A stretch of 64,000 bases of DNA from an uncultured Prevotella sp. (GCA_946627325.1 CAMOVK010000005.1:1-64000); one strand, 5' to 3'. Shown: positions 10,846-21,645, numbered from the stretch's first letter. Numbers and translations are program-made. The notes: generated by a model not told the origin, from the letters alone.

Positions 10846-13725
10846 ATGATGAACCGACTGAAACAAATCTTTTTAGCGTGTTTTTTCGGAGTGATACCAG
10901 CATTGGCACAAGACGCTCTGAATGTGAAAGAATTTACTTTGAGTAACGGTATGCGAGTGATGCTCAACGAAGACCATGCGCGACCGACAGTGTTTGGAGC
11001 AGTAGTGGTAAGGGCTGGAGGAAAAGATGCACCCAATACGGGTATTGCACACTATTTCGAGCATATCATGTTTAAGGGCACAGACCGAATAGGGACTATC
11101 GACTACCCTGCGGAAAAAGTGTGGCTCGATAGCATATCAGCACAGTACGACCTGCTGGCACAGACAACAGAGGAAACCAAACGAATAGAAATACAAAAGA
11201 AAATAAATAGCCTAAGCAAGCAAGCAGCTGACTATGCAATACCAAACGAGTTCAACCGACTAATCTCACTCTATGGAGGAACAAATCTAAATGCCTATAC
11301 ATCGCAAGACGAAACAGTCTATCACAATAGTTTTTCATCGCAATACATCGAACAATGGTGCTGGCTAAACTCCGAAAGGCTACTGACACCAGTGTTCCGA
11401 CTCTTTCAAGGCGAACTCGAAACAGTTTATGAAGAGAAGAACAGAGCAGCTGACAACATACTCTCGACAGCCCTCGAAAAGATAATGGAGCACATATACA
11501 AAACGCAACCCTATGGCTATTCAATAATAGGAAGTACCGAAAACCTGAAGAATCCGCGACTGTCGGAGATGAAAGAATTTTTCGATAAGTATTATGTGGG
11601 TAAGAATATGGGGCTGGTTCTCAGTGGCGACATAGATGCAGAAAACATTCTTCCATTGCTCGAAAAGACCTTCGGACGAATAAGAAGTGGAGAAGCGCCA
11701 GAGAGAACGAAATCGACAATGCCCGATATTGTTGGCAATAGTACAGTGGAAATCAAACTGCCCATACCCATTATCAATGCAGAAGCCATCGCATGGAAAA
11801 GCGTTACGGAAGAACATGAAGATTATCCAGCACTCGCAATGGCGCTTATGCTAATGACAAATGGTAGCGCAGGAATGCTTGACTCACTGACAAACGAAAA
11901 CAAAGTGCTTGCGGCAATGATGATACCTGCCAATTTTAACGACGCGGGAGCAATAGGAGCAATCATTATTCCGAAACTATTAGGAAAGAAAGCAGTGGCA
12001 GAATCGCTCGTAATGGAACAAATAGAGCGACTGAAAAAAGGCGATTTCACCGACGAAACCATCGAAACAATCCGACAAATGGTGGTGAAAGACAAACTGA
12101 TGGCAATAGAAACCGCAGACGATCGAGCATCGCTGATGATAAATGCAATAACAAAAGGACTCACTTGGGAACAAACACTCGACCAAATTGAACAACTTAA
12201 AACAGTCGGAAAAGACGATATCGTAAGAGTGGCAAACAAGTATCTCAACGATAATTTCATTCGATTCGTTAAGAAATTCGGTAACTATACCAAAGATAAG
12301 CTCAAACAACCAGGCTACGAACCTATTGTTCCGAAGAACATAGATGCCGAGTCAGATTTTGCAAAACAACTTCGACAGATTCCAACAGGCAGTCAGGGAA
12401 TACGCCTGCTCGATTACGATAAGGATGCTAAAGAAATAAAACTCGGTAGGCATACTACACTCTATGCCACTGAAAACACAATGAACGATATCTTCAGCAC
12501 AACGATAACCTTCTACAGAGGCACTAAAGGCAACCCACAATTAGACATAGCCGTTGATTATATCAACCAACTCGGCACCGACTCGCTGACACGTCATCAA
12601 TTAGAAAAAGCACTCTATAAACTCGGTTCAACGATGACAGCCGAATGTGATAAGAACACCGTAAGGTTTGATTTGACGGGTTGGGATAAAAATTTTGAAG
12701 CCACAATGCGACTGTTTAGCCATTTTATCAACAATGTGAAGGCTGATAAAGAAGTGATGAAAGAACTGAAAAAGAGCGTAAAGGCTGACTATAAAGCCTT
12801 TGAAGAAGACAATAACGAAGTGTTTGGAGCCGTTCTCAGCCGTGTGGTATATGGCAATCGAAGCCCGTATTTGCGACAGCCATCGGTAGGGGAGGTTAAA
12901 GCAATGAATGAAACACAGCTAATCGATGTGTTCAAAGACCTGCTCAACACAGAAACAACTGTGACCTATTGCGGAAGAAAACCAATTTCCGAAGTGGAAT
13001 CAATACTACGTTCTACTATCGATGTGGAACGCCCTTCACGTTCAGCCGATGACAATTTCCTACAGGTTGAGCAGTATCAAGAACCAGTAATCTTCGTCTA
13101 TAATTTGCCGAAAGCTCGTCAAACTCTTTTTGCTACCTACGACATCTGTCCGCCAAGTCCGTCCAAACGCGACAGAGCAGTTCAACTTCTGCATGCCGAC
13201 TACTATGGTGGCGGAATGTCGTCGCTGCTCTTTCAAGAAATAAGAGAATTTAGATCAATGGCTTATTCTACTGCTGCAAAATTACTTACTAACAGCCGTC
13301 AACTTTATCCAAATGCCCCCTCGGCATTGGTTACCATGGTTGGCACGCAGGCAGACAAGACAATGCGAGCCCTTCAAACAGTTGATTCGTTGCTCAACGA
13401 TATGCCTATCCGCCAGCAAACATTTGACGTTGCACGCCGCGACTTTATCAACGAGATACAGAATGGTTATCCCTCTTTCCGTGGAGTGGCGACAACAATA
13501 GCAAATGCAAAGGTGCGCGGCATAAACGAAAATCCAAACAAAGACTACGAAGAGATTGTTGCTGACATTTCAATCGACGATATCCGCAAATTCCATGAGC
13601 AGAATTTTGACCCTAAACATCGCGTGTATCTACTCGTAGGAAACATGAAACAAATGGATATGAAGCGACTTCAACAAATGGGAAAAGTGTTAGTTCTAAA
13701 GAAATCAGACATCATTAGAAAGTGA
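10846..13725 (+). CDS. M16 family zinc metallopeptidase (pitrilysin-like), secreted
   Basis: 959 aa; signal peptide and HYFEHIMFKG (HxxEH) motif, two-domain M16 architecture. Confidence 0.93.
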   Translation: MMNRLKQIFLACFFGVIPALAQDALNVKEFTLSNGMRVMLNEDHARPTVFGAVVVRAGGKDAPNTGIAHYFEHIMFKGTDRIGTIDYPAEKVWLDSISAQYDLLAQTTEETKRIEIQKKINSLSKQAADYAIPNEFNRLISLYGGTNLNAYTSQDETVYHNSFSSQYIEQWCWLNSERLLTPVFRLFQGELETVYEEKNRAADNILSTALEKIMEHIYKTQPYGYSIIGSTENLKNPRLSEMKEFFDKYYVGKNMGLVLSGDIDAENILPLLEKTFGRIRSGEAPERTKSTMPDIVGNSTVEIKLPIPIINAEAIAWKSVTEEHEDYPALAMALMLMTNGSAGMLDSLTNENKVLAAMMIPANFNDAGAIGAIIIPKLLGKKAVAESLVMEQIERLKKGDFTDETIETIRQMVVKDKLMAIETADDRASLMINAITKGLTWEQTLDQIEQLKTVGKDDIVRVANKYLNDNFIRFVKKFGNYTKDKLKQPGYEPIVPKNIDAESDFAKQLRQIPTGSQGIRLLDYDKDAKEIKLGRHTTLYATENTMNDIFSTTITFYRGTKGNPQLDIAVDYINQLGTDSLTRHQLEKALYKLGSTMTAECDKNTVRFDLTGWDKNFEATMRLFSHFINNVKADKEVMKELKKSVKADYKAFEEDNNEVFGAVLSRVVYGNRSPYLRQPSVGEVKAMNETQLIDVFKDLLNTETTVTYCGRKPISEVESILRSTIDVERPSRSADDNFLQVEQYQEPVIFVYNLPKARQTLFATYDICPPSPSKRDRAVQLLHADYYGGGMSSLLFQEIREFRSMAYSTAAKLLTNSRQLYPNAPSALVTMVGTQADKTMRALQTVDSLLNDMPIRQQTFDVARRDFINEIQNGYPSFRGVATTIANAKVRGINENPNKDYEEIVADISIDDIRKFHEQNFDPKHRVYLLVGNMKQMDMKRLQQMGKVLVLKKSDIIRK

Positions 13726-13742
13726 AAACAAGCAAAAACAAT

Positions 13743-13773
13743 TTTGCCGTTTGAATGCTTAATGCTATCTTTG
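13743..13773 (+). promoter_or_regulatory. Bacteroidota-type sigma70 promoter upstream of tsaB
   Basis: TTTG (13743-13746), 19-nt spacer, TATCTTTG (13766-13773). Confidence 0.7.
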
Positions 13774-13801
13774 CACGCTATATAAAAATGTTGCACTAAG
13801 A

Positions 13802-14506
13802 ATGGCTTGCATATTAAGCATAGAAACAAGTACAGACGTTTGTTCAGTGGCTTTGAGCGAGGATGCCCACTGCATTTTTGAGCAGACAGATTTCGATGGT
13901 CCCAATCATGCCGTCAAGCTCGGTGTGTTCGTTGACGAGGCTCTGTCGTTTGCCAATAGCCATGCAATACCATTAGATGCGGTTGCTGTAAGCAGTGGAC
14001 CAGGTTCCTATACAGGGCTTCGCATTGGTGTGTCTATGGCAAAGGGTGTTTGTTATGGCTACGACGTGCCGCTCATTGCTGTGCCTACGTTGGAGCTGCT
14101 ATGTGTGCCAACACTTCTTTTCGATGCGAATCTCCCCGACGATGCGCTGCTCTGCCCTATGATAGATGCTCGCCGAATGGAAGTTTATAGCGCTGTTTAC
14201 GACCGTGCCTTAAAACCTATAAAAGAAGCAACAGCCGAAGTTATAGATGCAGAAAGCTATAAGGAACTGCTCGATAATCATGAGGTGTATTTTCTTGGCA
14301 ATGGCTCTGAGAAGTGCAAGGATATAATCCGACACCCAAATGCCCATTTCATCGACAATCAGAAGCCACTGGCTAAATGGATGTTCCCCCTCGCCGAGAA
14401 AAACCTTCTCAATGGTCGGACGGAAGATACGGCATACTACGAACCTTTCTATTTGAAACCCTACGTTGCCAAAAAGGCAGACAATGTGATTGATAAATTA
14501 AGATAA
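13802..14506 (+). CDS. tsaB: tRNA threonylcarbamoyladenosine biosynthesis protein TsaB
   Basis: 234 aa; ILSIETSTDVCSVAL, VSSGPGSYTGLRIGVSMAKG. Confidence 0.95.
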   Translation: MACILSIETSTDVCSVALSEDAHCIFEQTDFDGPNHAVKLGVFVDEALSFANSHAIPLDAVAVSSGPGSYTGLRIGVSMAKGVCYGYDVPLIAVPTLELLCVPTLLFDANLPDDALLCPMIDARRMEVYSAVYDRALKPIKEATAEVIDAESYKELLDNHEVYFLGNGSEKCKDIIRHPNAHFIDNQKPLAKWMFPLAEKNLLNGRTEDTAYYEPFYLKPYVAKKADNVIDKLR

Positions 14507-14566
14507 CGAAACTAAATAGCTGTTTCTCAGCCGCCTGATGGCAGGCGCGACAATCAGAAAACGATT

Positions 14567-15172
14567 ATGAACATTGAAGGACTTGACTACAACACTCAGC
14601 GCGAACAACTCCGTATGCCAGAGTATGGACGCGAGATTCAGAAGATGATAGACCATGCGTGCACACTGAAAAGCAAGGAGATGCGACAGGCATGTGCTGA
14701 GTCAATCATTAGGGCAATGATGAAGATGCAAACCAATGGACGTGCCTCTAAAGACTATAGGCAGAAACTTTGGAATCATCTTGCTATCATGAGCGACTTC
14801 AAACTCGATATCGACTATCCCTGCGATATATCAGATGCTCTTAAAATAGCACTTAAGCCCGAGCCATTGTCATACCCGCATGACGAAATAGAGGTGCGAC
14901 ACTATGGCAAAATGCTTGCAAAAGTCTTTGAAAAACTCAAGACCATGCCCGAAGGACGACAGCGCGACGAGCTCATCAGAGCCGCTGCCAACCAGATGAA
15001 GCGCGACCTTTATCAATGGGGGCACGGTCAGATGGAAAACGAAAAGATTGCTGCCGACCTTGAAAGACTGACCGATGGAGCAGTGAAACTCGATCTTAAG
15101 ACGTTCAAGTTTGAACGGATCAATCCCAACGACTTTATTGAAAAGAAAACGAAAGGAAAAAAGTCGAAATAA
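14567..15172 (+). CDS. DUF4290 domain-containing protein
   Basis: 201 aa; DYNTQREQLRMPEYGREIQKMIDH resembles the conserved Bacteroidota family usually found next to murA. Confidence 0.85.
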   Translation: MNIEGLDYNTQREQLRMPEYGREIQKMIDHACTLKSKEMRQACAESIIRAMMKMQTNGRASKDYRQKLWNHLAIMSDFKLDIDYPCDISDALKIALKPEPLSYPHDEIEVRHYGKMLAKVFEKLKTMPEGRQRDELIRAAANQMKRDLYQWGHGQMENEKIAADLERLTDGAVKLDLKTFKFERINPNDFIEKKTKGKKSK

Positions 15173-15207
15173 GAAACCATTACCTATCATCATATACATC
15201 AACGACA

Positions 15208-16515
15208 ATGAGCCAATTCATCATTGAGGGTGGACACCAACTCAGCGGAACTATTACTCCTCAGGGTGCCAAAAACGAAGCCTTGCAGGTGATATCAGCA
15301 ACACTGCTGACAAGCGAAAGAGTGACGATTGACAACATACCCGACATACTCGACGTAAAAAACCTAATTCTTTTGCTCAAAGACATGGGTGTGGAAGTGG
15401 AGAAAGTGAGTAGAAATTGCTATACGTTCTGCGCTCACAACCTTAATCCAGACTATCTCGAAAGTGATGAATTCGTAAAGAAAAGTTCGTCATTGCGAGG
15501 CAGTGTCTTGACTATTGGTCCGCTGCTGGCGCGTTTTCGTCGGGCTATAATAGCCAAACCGGGTGGCGATAAGATAGGTCGTCGCCGACTCGACACCCAT
15601 TTTCTCGGTTTCGAAAAACTCGGTGCCAAGTTCAATCACATAGAAGGACGCGACGTATATGAGTTGAAAGCACGTCAATTACGTGGATGCTATATGCTTC
15701 TTGACGAGGCTTCGGTCACGGGAACTGCCAACATCATTATGGCATCTGTACTTGCACGAGGAACAACAACCATTTATAACGCTGCTTGCGAACCATATAT
15801 CCAACAACTATGCAAGATGCTCTGCCAGATGGGAGCACATATAGAGGGCATTGGTTCTAATCTTCTGAAAATCGAAGGGGTTAAATCTCTTTGTGGAACA
15901 AGTCATCGCATACTGCCCGACATGATTGAAGTGGGTTCGTTTATAGGTATGGCAGCGATGGTAGGCAATGGCATTAGGATAGAGAACGCAGGAGTGGACC
16001 ATCTCGGAATTATTCCCGACACTTTCCGCCGATTGGGAATAAAGATTAAGATTGAGGGCGACGACATTGTAATTCCCCGACAGCCACACTATGCAATAGA
16101 CTCTTTTGTCGATGGAACAACTATGACACTTGCCGACGCGCCATGGCCAGGACTGACGCCCGACTTGCTCTCTGTGTTTATAGTAGTGGCTACTCAGGCA
16201 CGCGGTAGCATTCTCATTCACCAGAAAATGTTCGAAAGTCGGCTCTTCTTTGTTGATAAACTCATTGATATGGGAGCCCAAATCATACTTTGCGACCCAC
16301 ATAGAGCGGTCGTGGTTGGACACGATAGAAAAAAGAAGCTGCGCCCCCAGCGGATGACAAGCCCTGACATTCGCGCTGGTATTGCACTGCTCATAGCCGC
16401 CATGAGTGCCAACGGAACGAGTTATATCGACAATATAGCCCAAATAGACCGCGGATATGAGAATATAGAATACCGATTAAACTCTCTCGGGGCTCACATT
16501 AAGAGAGTAGAGTAG
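15208..16515 (+). CDS. murA: UDP-N-acetylglucosamine 1-carboxyvinyltransferase
   Basis: 435 aa; GGHQLSGTITPQGAKNEALQVISATLLT, RPQRMTSPDIRAGIALLIAA. Confidence 0.96.
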   Translation: MSQFIIEGGHQLSGTITPQGAKNEALQVISATLLTSERVTIDNIPDILDVKNLILLLKDMGVEVEKVSRNCYTFCAHNLNPDYLESDEFVKKSSSLRGSVLTIGPLLARFRRAIIAKPGGDKIGRRRLDTHFLGFEKLGAKFNHIEGRDVYELKARQLRGCYMLLDEASVTGTANIIMASVLARGTTTIYNAACEPYIQQLCKMLCQMGAHIEGIGSNLLKIEGVKSLCGTSHRILPDMIEVGSFIGMAAMVGNGIRIENAGVDHLGIIPDTFRRLGIKIKIEGDDIVIPRQPHYAIDSFVDGTTMTLADAPWPGLTPDLLSVFIVVATQARGSILIHQKMFESRLFFVDKLIDMGAQIILCDPHRAVVVGHDRKKKLRPQRMTSPDIRAGIALLIAAMSANGTSYIDNIAQIDRGYENIEYRLNSLGAHIKRVE

Positions 16516-16550
16516 TGGATATATTGTAGCAAGAGATACAAACCTTTAGT

Positions 16551-17066
16551 ATGATTTCCCACGACGATGTTTATAGAATAGGACGCATAGGAAAGTCGCA
16601 CGGCGTAAGTGGCGAGGTTGTTATGCACTTCGACGATGATGTTTTTGATCGTGTCGAAGCAGACTATGTAGTGCTGGAAATCGACGGAATACTTGTGCCT
16701 TTCTTTTTTGAGGAATATCGGTTTCGCAACGATGCGACAGTGATTGTGAAATTCGAGGGTGTAGATAGTGAACAACGAGCACGCGAACTTACCCACGCAG
16801 AAGTGTTTTTCCCTCGCAATCTAGCCGATGAAGCTGGCGATAATCCGTCGTTGGCAATGCTCGTGGGTTATCGGCTCATCGATGAGGTGTCGAAAAAGGA
16901 GGTGGGCAAAATCAAGTCGGTCGATGATACTACGATAAATATCCTCTTCGAAGTTACCAATGCGGAGGGCACAGACATTCTTATCCCTGCTGCCGACGAA
17001 CTGATAAAGGAAATCAACACACGCGAGAGATTAATCATAATGAACATACCCCAAGGACTTATATGA
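16551..17066 (+). CDS. rimM: ribosome maturation factor RimM
   Basis: 171 aa; YRIGRIGKSHGVSGEV and PRC-barrel-like LVGYRLIDE..IGKI..ILIPAADELI. Confidence 0.93.
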   Translation: MISHDDVYRIGRIGKSHGVSGEVVMHFDDDVFDRVEADYVVLEIDGILVPFFFEEYRFRNDATVIVKFEGVDSEQRARELTHAEVFFPRNLADEAGDNPSLAMLVGYRLIDEVSKKEVGKIKSVDDTTINILFEVTNAEGTDILIPAADELIKEINTRERLIIMNIPQGLI

Positions 17067-18220
17067 AACAACAAATATGTATTTTAGGCTCTACAGGCTC
17101 TATAGGCACACAGGCTCTCGATGTGGTTCGCAGTTATAGTGACCGTTTTGAGATTTATGCTCTGACTGCTAACAACAATGTTGAGCTGCTCGCCAGTCAG
17201 GCTCGCGAGTTTCGCCCGGCAGCTGTTGTCATAGCCAATGAAGCCCATCTCGACTCCCTGCGGCAAATGCTTGCCGACTGTAACGACGTGAAAGTCTATG
17301 GTGGTGCGAAGGCTATTGAGGAGATTGTGGCATCAGAACCGATAGACATGGTGCTCACAGCGATGGTCGGTTTTGCTGGTCTTGCTCCTACTATCAGCGC
17401 CATACGAGCGAGGAAAAAAATCTGCTTGGCTAACAAGGAGACTCTCGTCGTTGCAGGTAAGTTAATCTGCGACCTTGCTATGGAACATCATGTGCCTATT
17501 CTTCCGGTTGATAGCGAGCACTCGGCTATATTTCAGAGCATTGTTGGTGAGGGCAACAACGAGGTTGAGAAGATTCTTCTGACAGCTTCGGGTGGTCCGT
17601 TTCGCAATTTGACTACAGAACAAATAGCTTCTGTGACTAAAGCCGATGCCCTGCGCCATCCCACATGGACAATGGGTGCAAAGATAACAATCGATAGTGC
17701 AACGATGATGAACAAGGGTTTTGAGGTTATTGAGGCGCGATGGCTCTTTGGAGTAGAGGCTTCGAAGATACAGGTGCTTGTCCATCCCCAGTCAATCGTT
17801 CACAGTGCAGTGCAGTTTGTCGATGGCAGTGTAAAAGCGCAGTTGGGAGTGCCCGACATGAAGTTGCCAATACAGTATGCCTTCACTTTCCCCGACCGTT
17901 TGCCTATGGAAGGAAATCGATTGAACCTCTTCGAAAAACCATTAGAATTTTTCGAGCCCGACATGGAGAAGTTCCGCTGTCTGGCATTGGCTTACGACTC
18001 GCTTGAAAAGGGTGGTAATATGCCATGCATAATGAATGCTGCCAACGAGGTGGTCAATCGTGCTTTCCTTGAAAATAAATGCACGTTCCCCGCTATGGCT
18101 GACATAATTGAACAGACGATGATGAAAGCCTCGTTCTTAAGCAGTCCTTCCTACGATGACTTGATAAGTTCCGACCATGAGGCACGGCGTATCGCTGCCG
18201 ACTTGCTTGGATGCAGATAA
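17063..18220 (+). CDS. dxr: 1-deoxy-D-xylulose-5-phosphate reductoisomerase
   Basis: 385 aa; ILGSTGSIGTQALDVV, LANKETLVVAGKL, PVDSEHSAIFQ, 4-nt overlap with rimM. Confidence 0.97.
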   Translation: MKQQICILGSTGSIGTQALDVVRSYSDRFEIYALTANNNVELLASQAREFRPAAVVIANEAHLDSLRQMLADCNDVKVYGGAKAIEEIVASEPIDMVLTAMVGFAGLAPTISAIRARKKICLANKETLVVAGKLICDLAMEHHVPILPVDSEHSAIFQSIVGEGNNEVEKILLTASGGPFRNLTTEQIASVTKADALRHPTWTMGAKITIDSATMMNKGFEVIEARWLFGVEASKIQVLVHPQSIVHSAVQFVDGSVKAQLGVPDMKLPIQYAFTFPDRLPMEGNRLNLFEKPLEFFEPDMEKFRCLALAYDSLEKGGNMPCIMNAANEVVNRAFLENKCTFPAMADIIEQTMMKASFLSSPSYDDLISSDHEARRIAADLLGCR

Positions 18221-18281
18221 CGAACTAAGTGATATAATAAACAACTTTATTTTTGAAAACTTAATACTCAATTAGACGATA

Positions 18282-19673
18282 ATGGAAATTTTTCTTATAA
18301 AACTTTTGCAGTTCCTTCTTGCCATTTCTCTGCTCGTGTTACTTCACGAGGGAGGACATTTTTTCTTCTCAAAGCTCTTCGGGGTGCGAGTTGAAAAGTT
18401 CTATATGTTTTTCGACCCAAGCATTTGGAAGTGGGACGGCAGTATCTTTAAGTGGAAACCCAAGAAGAGCGATACCACCTATGGTATTGGTTGGCTGCCA
18501 CTCGGTGGTTACTGCAAGATTTCGGGAATGATTGATGAGAGTTTCGATACCGAGCAGATGAAGCAGCCCGTACAGCCGTGGGAGTTTCGTTCCAAACCTG
18601 CTTGGCAGCGACTTCTTATTATGATAGGCGGTGTGCTGGTGAATTTCCTTTTGGCTTTATTTATTTATGCCATGGTGCTTTTCACGTGGGGCGATACTTA
18701 TTTGTCGCCGAACGACATGACTATGGGTATGAAATTCAACGACGAGGCAAAGGCTTTGGGTTTCAAGGATGGCGATATTCTTGTAGGAACTGACAAGAAA
18801 ACGTTTGAGAAATTCGACGTTGACGTCTATCGCGACATGACAAAAGCCAACCAAATCATTGTTCTTCGCGATGGCGCACAAGTTGCTATACCTGTCTCTG
18901 AGCCTCTCAGTCTGCTGGAAATGCTCAAGACACAGCCTGCTTTCGCACGCCCATTCGTGCCTTCTGAAATAGATAGTGTGATGGCTGGAACACCCGCTTC
19001 GGAACTCGGATTGAAAAAAGGTGACCATATAGTTGCTCTCAATGATAAGGAAATCGACTCGTGGAATAGTTTCGACTACGAGATGAGCCGACTCCAAGAC
19101 GCTATGACAGGAGCTAAGACTGCTGCCGACTCGTTGAGCATTCGCACGGTGACGCTGGCTTATCAGCATGGAGACAAAGGAGAAACCGACACTGTGGCTG
19201 TTCAACTTACAGAGGACCTTCGATTGGGAATCATCAAGACGACGTTGATGAACTACTACAAGGAAACGCATCGTGAGTATGGATTCTTCGAGAGTTTGCC
19301 TGCCGGAATAGGCTACGGATGGAACGTGTTGCGTGGATATGTAGGCGACTTGAAATATCTCTTCACGTCGGACGGAGCAAAGTCGCTCGGTGGTTTTGGC
19401 GCTATCGGCAGCCTTTTCCCTGCACAATGGGACTGGCAGATGTTCTGGCTCATGACTGCTTTCCTGTCGATTGTCCTTGCGTTTATGAACATACTGCCCA
19501 TACCGGCACTCGATGGCGGACACGTTTTGTTCCTACTCTATGAGATGATAACAGGCAAAACACCGAGCGAGAAGTTTATGATTGCAGCCGAATATGTTGG
19601 CTTCGGGCTGATTATCCTGCTGATGTTAGTAGCCAATCTAAACGACGTATTGCGCTGGTTAGGATACATGTAA
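18282..19673 (+). CDS. rseP: RseP-type site-2 intramembrane zinc protease with PDZ domain
   Basis: 463 aa; LLHEGGHFF (HExxH-like) and NILPIPALDGGH motifs, directly downstream of dxr. Confidence 0.93.
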   Translation: MEIFLIKLLQFLLAISLLVLLHEGGHFFFSKLFGVRVEKFYMFFDPSIWKWDGSIFKWKPKKSDTTYGIGWLPLGGYCKISGMIDESFDTEQMKQPVQPWEFRSKPAWQRLLIMIGGVLVNFLLALFIYAMVLFTWGDTYLSPNDMTMGMKFNDEAKALGFKDGDILVGTDKKTFEKFDVDVYRDMTKANQIIVLRDGAQVAIPVSEPLSLLEMLKTQPAFARPFVPSEIDSVMAGTPASELGLKKGDHIVALNDKEIDSWNSFDYEMSRLQDAMTGAKTAADSLSIRTVTLAYQHGDKGETDTVAVQLTEDLRLGIIKTTLMNYYKETHREYGFFESLPAGIGYGWNVLRGYVGDLKYLFTSDGAKSLGGFGAIGSLFPAQWDWQMFWLMTAFLSIVLAFMNILPIPALDGGHVLFLLYEMITGKTPSEKFMIAAEYVGFGLIILLMLVANLNDVLRWLGYM

Positions 19674-19809
19674 ACGTGAATTTTGTCAAAGGAATTCGTA
19701 ATTTAACCCCTTCATACGTAGCGACAAACTCGCCAACTCGAATAATTTTGCGAAATGAGGCACTTTTTAGTGTGCAATACCAAAAGGCTGACTGCCAACA
19801 ATATAAGGC

Positions 19810-20002
19810 GGAAAAACGATGAGTTGTGCAGGAAAAAGTCAGCTTTTTACAGCCAAAAAGACGTGTTTTTCACGCGAATAAAGGCTAATTTCGAGTAGAA
19901 AAAGATAACTATTCAGTGTGAAAAGATATGCTTTCCAATTCGAAAAGCATATCTTTCCGAATTGGAAAGTATAGACAACGAAGGTGAAAAGATAAAAAAT
20001 CG
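19810..20002. repeat. 22-nt-period palindromic array, locus B (two well-kept units 19920-19936 and 19942-19958 plus degenerate units in the same register)
   Basis: Units starting at 19810(?), 19832, 19854, 19876, 19898, 19920, 19942, 19964, 19986, every 22 nt; core GAAAAGATATGCTTTCC-AATTC-GAAAAGCATATCTTTCC. Confidence 0.7.
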
Positions 20003-20031
20003 GCTAATAACAAATTTATTAGCCGATTTTT
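19995..20031. terminator. bidirectional rho-independent terminator between convergent rseP and CoA-transferase genes
   Basis: Perfect 16-bp stem AAAAATCGGCTAATAA / TTATTAGCCGATTTTT with 5-nt loop. Confidence 0.88.
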
Positions 20032-20080
20032 CGTTTGTGTCTATTGTATAAATTTTTCGTAATTTCCGAATAACGTAATT

Positions 20081-21586
20081 CTATTTAACGTATTCTGCGA
20101 AGTCGGTCAGTCTCATGTCGCCTTTGCGTGCGAGAGTGTCGTGCAGCGCGAAAGCAGCAGGCAAGTTGTGCTTTGTGTGTCCGCCCTTGGCAATCTTCAG
20201 ATAGTCCCAAAGGAGTTGTTTATAGTCGGGGTGAGCACAGTTTTCGATGATAAGTTCTGCTCTCTGTGCTGGTGTCTTTGCGCGTAGGTCTGCTACTCCT
20301 TGCTCGGTTACGATTACGTTTACGTCGTGCTCCGAGTGGTCTTGGTGAGATACGAATGGTACTATCGACGAGATAAGACCGCCTTTAGCCGTAGAAGCAC
20401 ATGTAAATATAGATATGTAGGCATTGCGCTCGAAGTCGCCAGAACCACCAATACCATTCATCATCTTTGTTCCAGATATGTGGGTAGAGTTAGCGTTGCC
20501 GTAAATATCAACCTCAATGGCTGTGTTGATGGCAATAACACCAAGACGGCGGATAACCTCAGGACTGTTGCTTATCTCTTGCGGACGTATGGTCAGGTGG
20601 TCTTTGAAGTGGTTGATATGGTCGTAAACCTGCATCAAACACTCGTTCGACACACTCAGCGAACAGGTAGAACCATTTTTAACACGTCCTTCGAGCATCA
20701 TCTCGATAACGGCATCCTGAATTACTTCGGTGTAAACATTGAAATCAGGCACGTTCTTATCCTTGCCCAGCGCACCGAGAATAGCGTTGGCTGTTGAACC
20801 TACACCACTCTGTAAAGGCAGGAACGATGAAGGAATAACACCGCGGTGCATATCGTTAACGAGGAATTCAGCCACGAGATGTCCGATAGTGTCTGTAACA
20901 GGGTCGCTATCTTTGAAGCCGCGAGCCTCGTCGGGGATGTTGCACTCAACAACACCAACAATCTTCTCGCGAGGAATCTCTACGTATGGCTTGCCAATAC
21001 GGTCACCTACATTAACGATAGGAATTGGCTGACGGAGTGGAGGATCAGCAGGTTCATATACGTCGTGGATGAGTTTAGAGTTCGGACTGTGGAACGTGTT
21101 GTGTTCTATAATCACACGCTTAGCCAAGCGGGCTGCTGTGGGAGCAATACCGCCAGCGGCTGTCAGGTAAGCCTTGCAGGTGGTTTCGCCCTCTTCAAGG
21201 TCGCTAACCTCAATGATAGCCCAATCAACCTCACCCATGAAACCATAACGCAACTCTTGCGCCATGTGGCTCAAATGGAGGTCGTTGTAGCAAACCGCAC
21301 CAGCATTGACAGCCTTGCGGAAGTCGCCGTTGGTAGTGTAGGGTGCGCGATACTTGATAGCATCGGCAAGCGTAAGTACGCCATCGGTACTCTGACCTGT
21401 GCTCGCACCTGTGAAAAGTCCTACCTTGAAAGGACGGCCAGCTGCGTGCTCTGACTCAGCTATCTTAGCCAATTCTTTTGTAACTGCTTTAGGAGAACCA
21501 GCAGGAGTGAAACCACTCATGGCGATGTTCTCATCATTCTTAATCAATGCGGCGGCTTCGGCAGCCGTCATTCTGTTGTATGCCAT
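20081..21586 (-). CDS. acetyl-CoA hydrolase/transferase family protein (succinate/butyrate:acetate CoA-transferase-like)
   Basis: 501 aa; MSGFTPAGSPKAVTKELA, VGSTANAILGAL, GIGGSGDFERNAYIS, EQGVADLRAKTPAQRAELII. Confidence 0.93.
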   Translation of the reverse strand: MAYNRMTAAEAAALIKNDENIAMSGFTPAGSPKAVTKELAKIAESEHAAGRPFKVGLFTGASTGQSTDGVLTLADAIKYRAPYTTNGDFRKAVNAGAVCYNDLHLSHMAQELRYGFMGEVDWAIIEVSDLEEGETTCKAYLTAAGGIAPTAARLAKRVIIEHNTFHSPNSKLIHDVYEPADPPLRQPIPIVNVGDRIGKPYVEIPREKIVGVVECNIPDEARGFKDSDPVTDTIGHLVAEFLVNDMHRGVIPSSFLPLQSGVGSTANAILGALGKDKNVPDFNVYTEVIQDAVIEMMLEGRVKNGSTCSLSVSNECLMQVYDHINHFKDHLTIRPQEISNSPEVIRRLGVIAINTAIEVDIYGNANSTHISGTKMMNGIGGSGDFERNAYISIFTCASTAKGGLISSIVPFVSHQDHSEHDVNVIVTEQGVADLRAKTPAQRAELIIENCAHPDYKQLLWDYLKIAKGGHTKHNLPAAFALHDTLARKGDMRLTDFAEYVK

Positions 21587-21645
21587 AATGGATAATTTAT
21601 AATGTTATTGTTGTTAATTTGTTGTTTCAAAGTGATTTGCGAGCG

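Noticed and set aside
18657-19523. 288-aa minus-strand ORF antisense to rseP
   Set aside because: rseP motifs are clear on the plus strand; shadow ORF.
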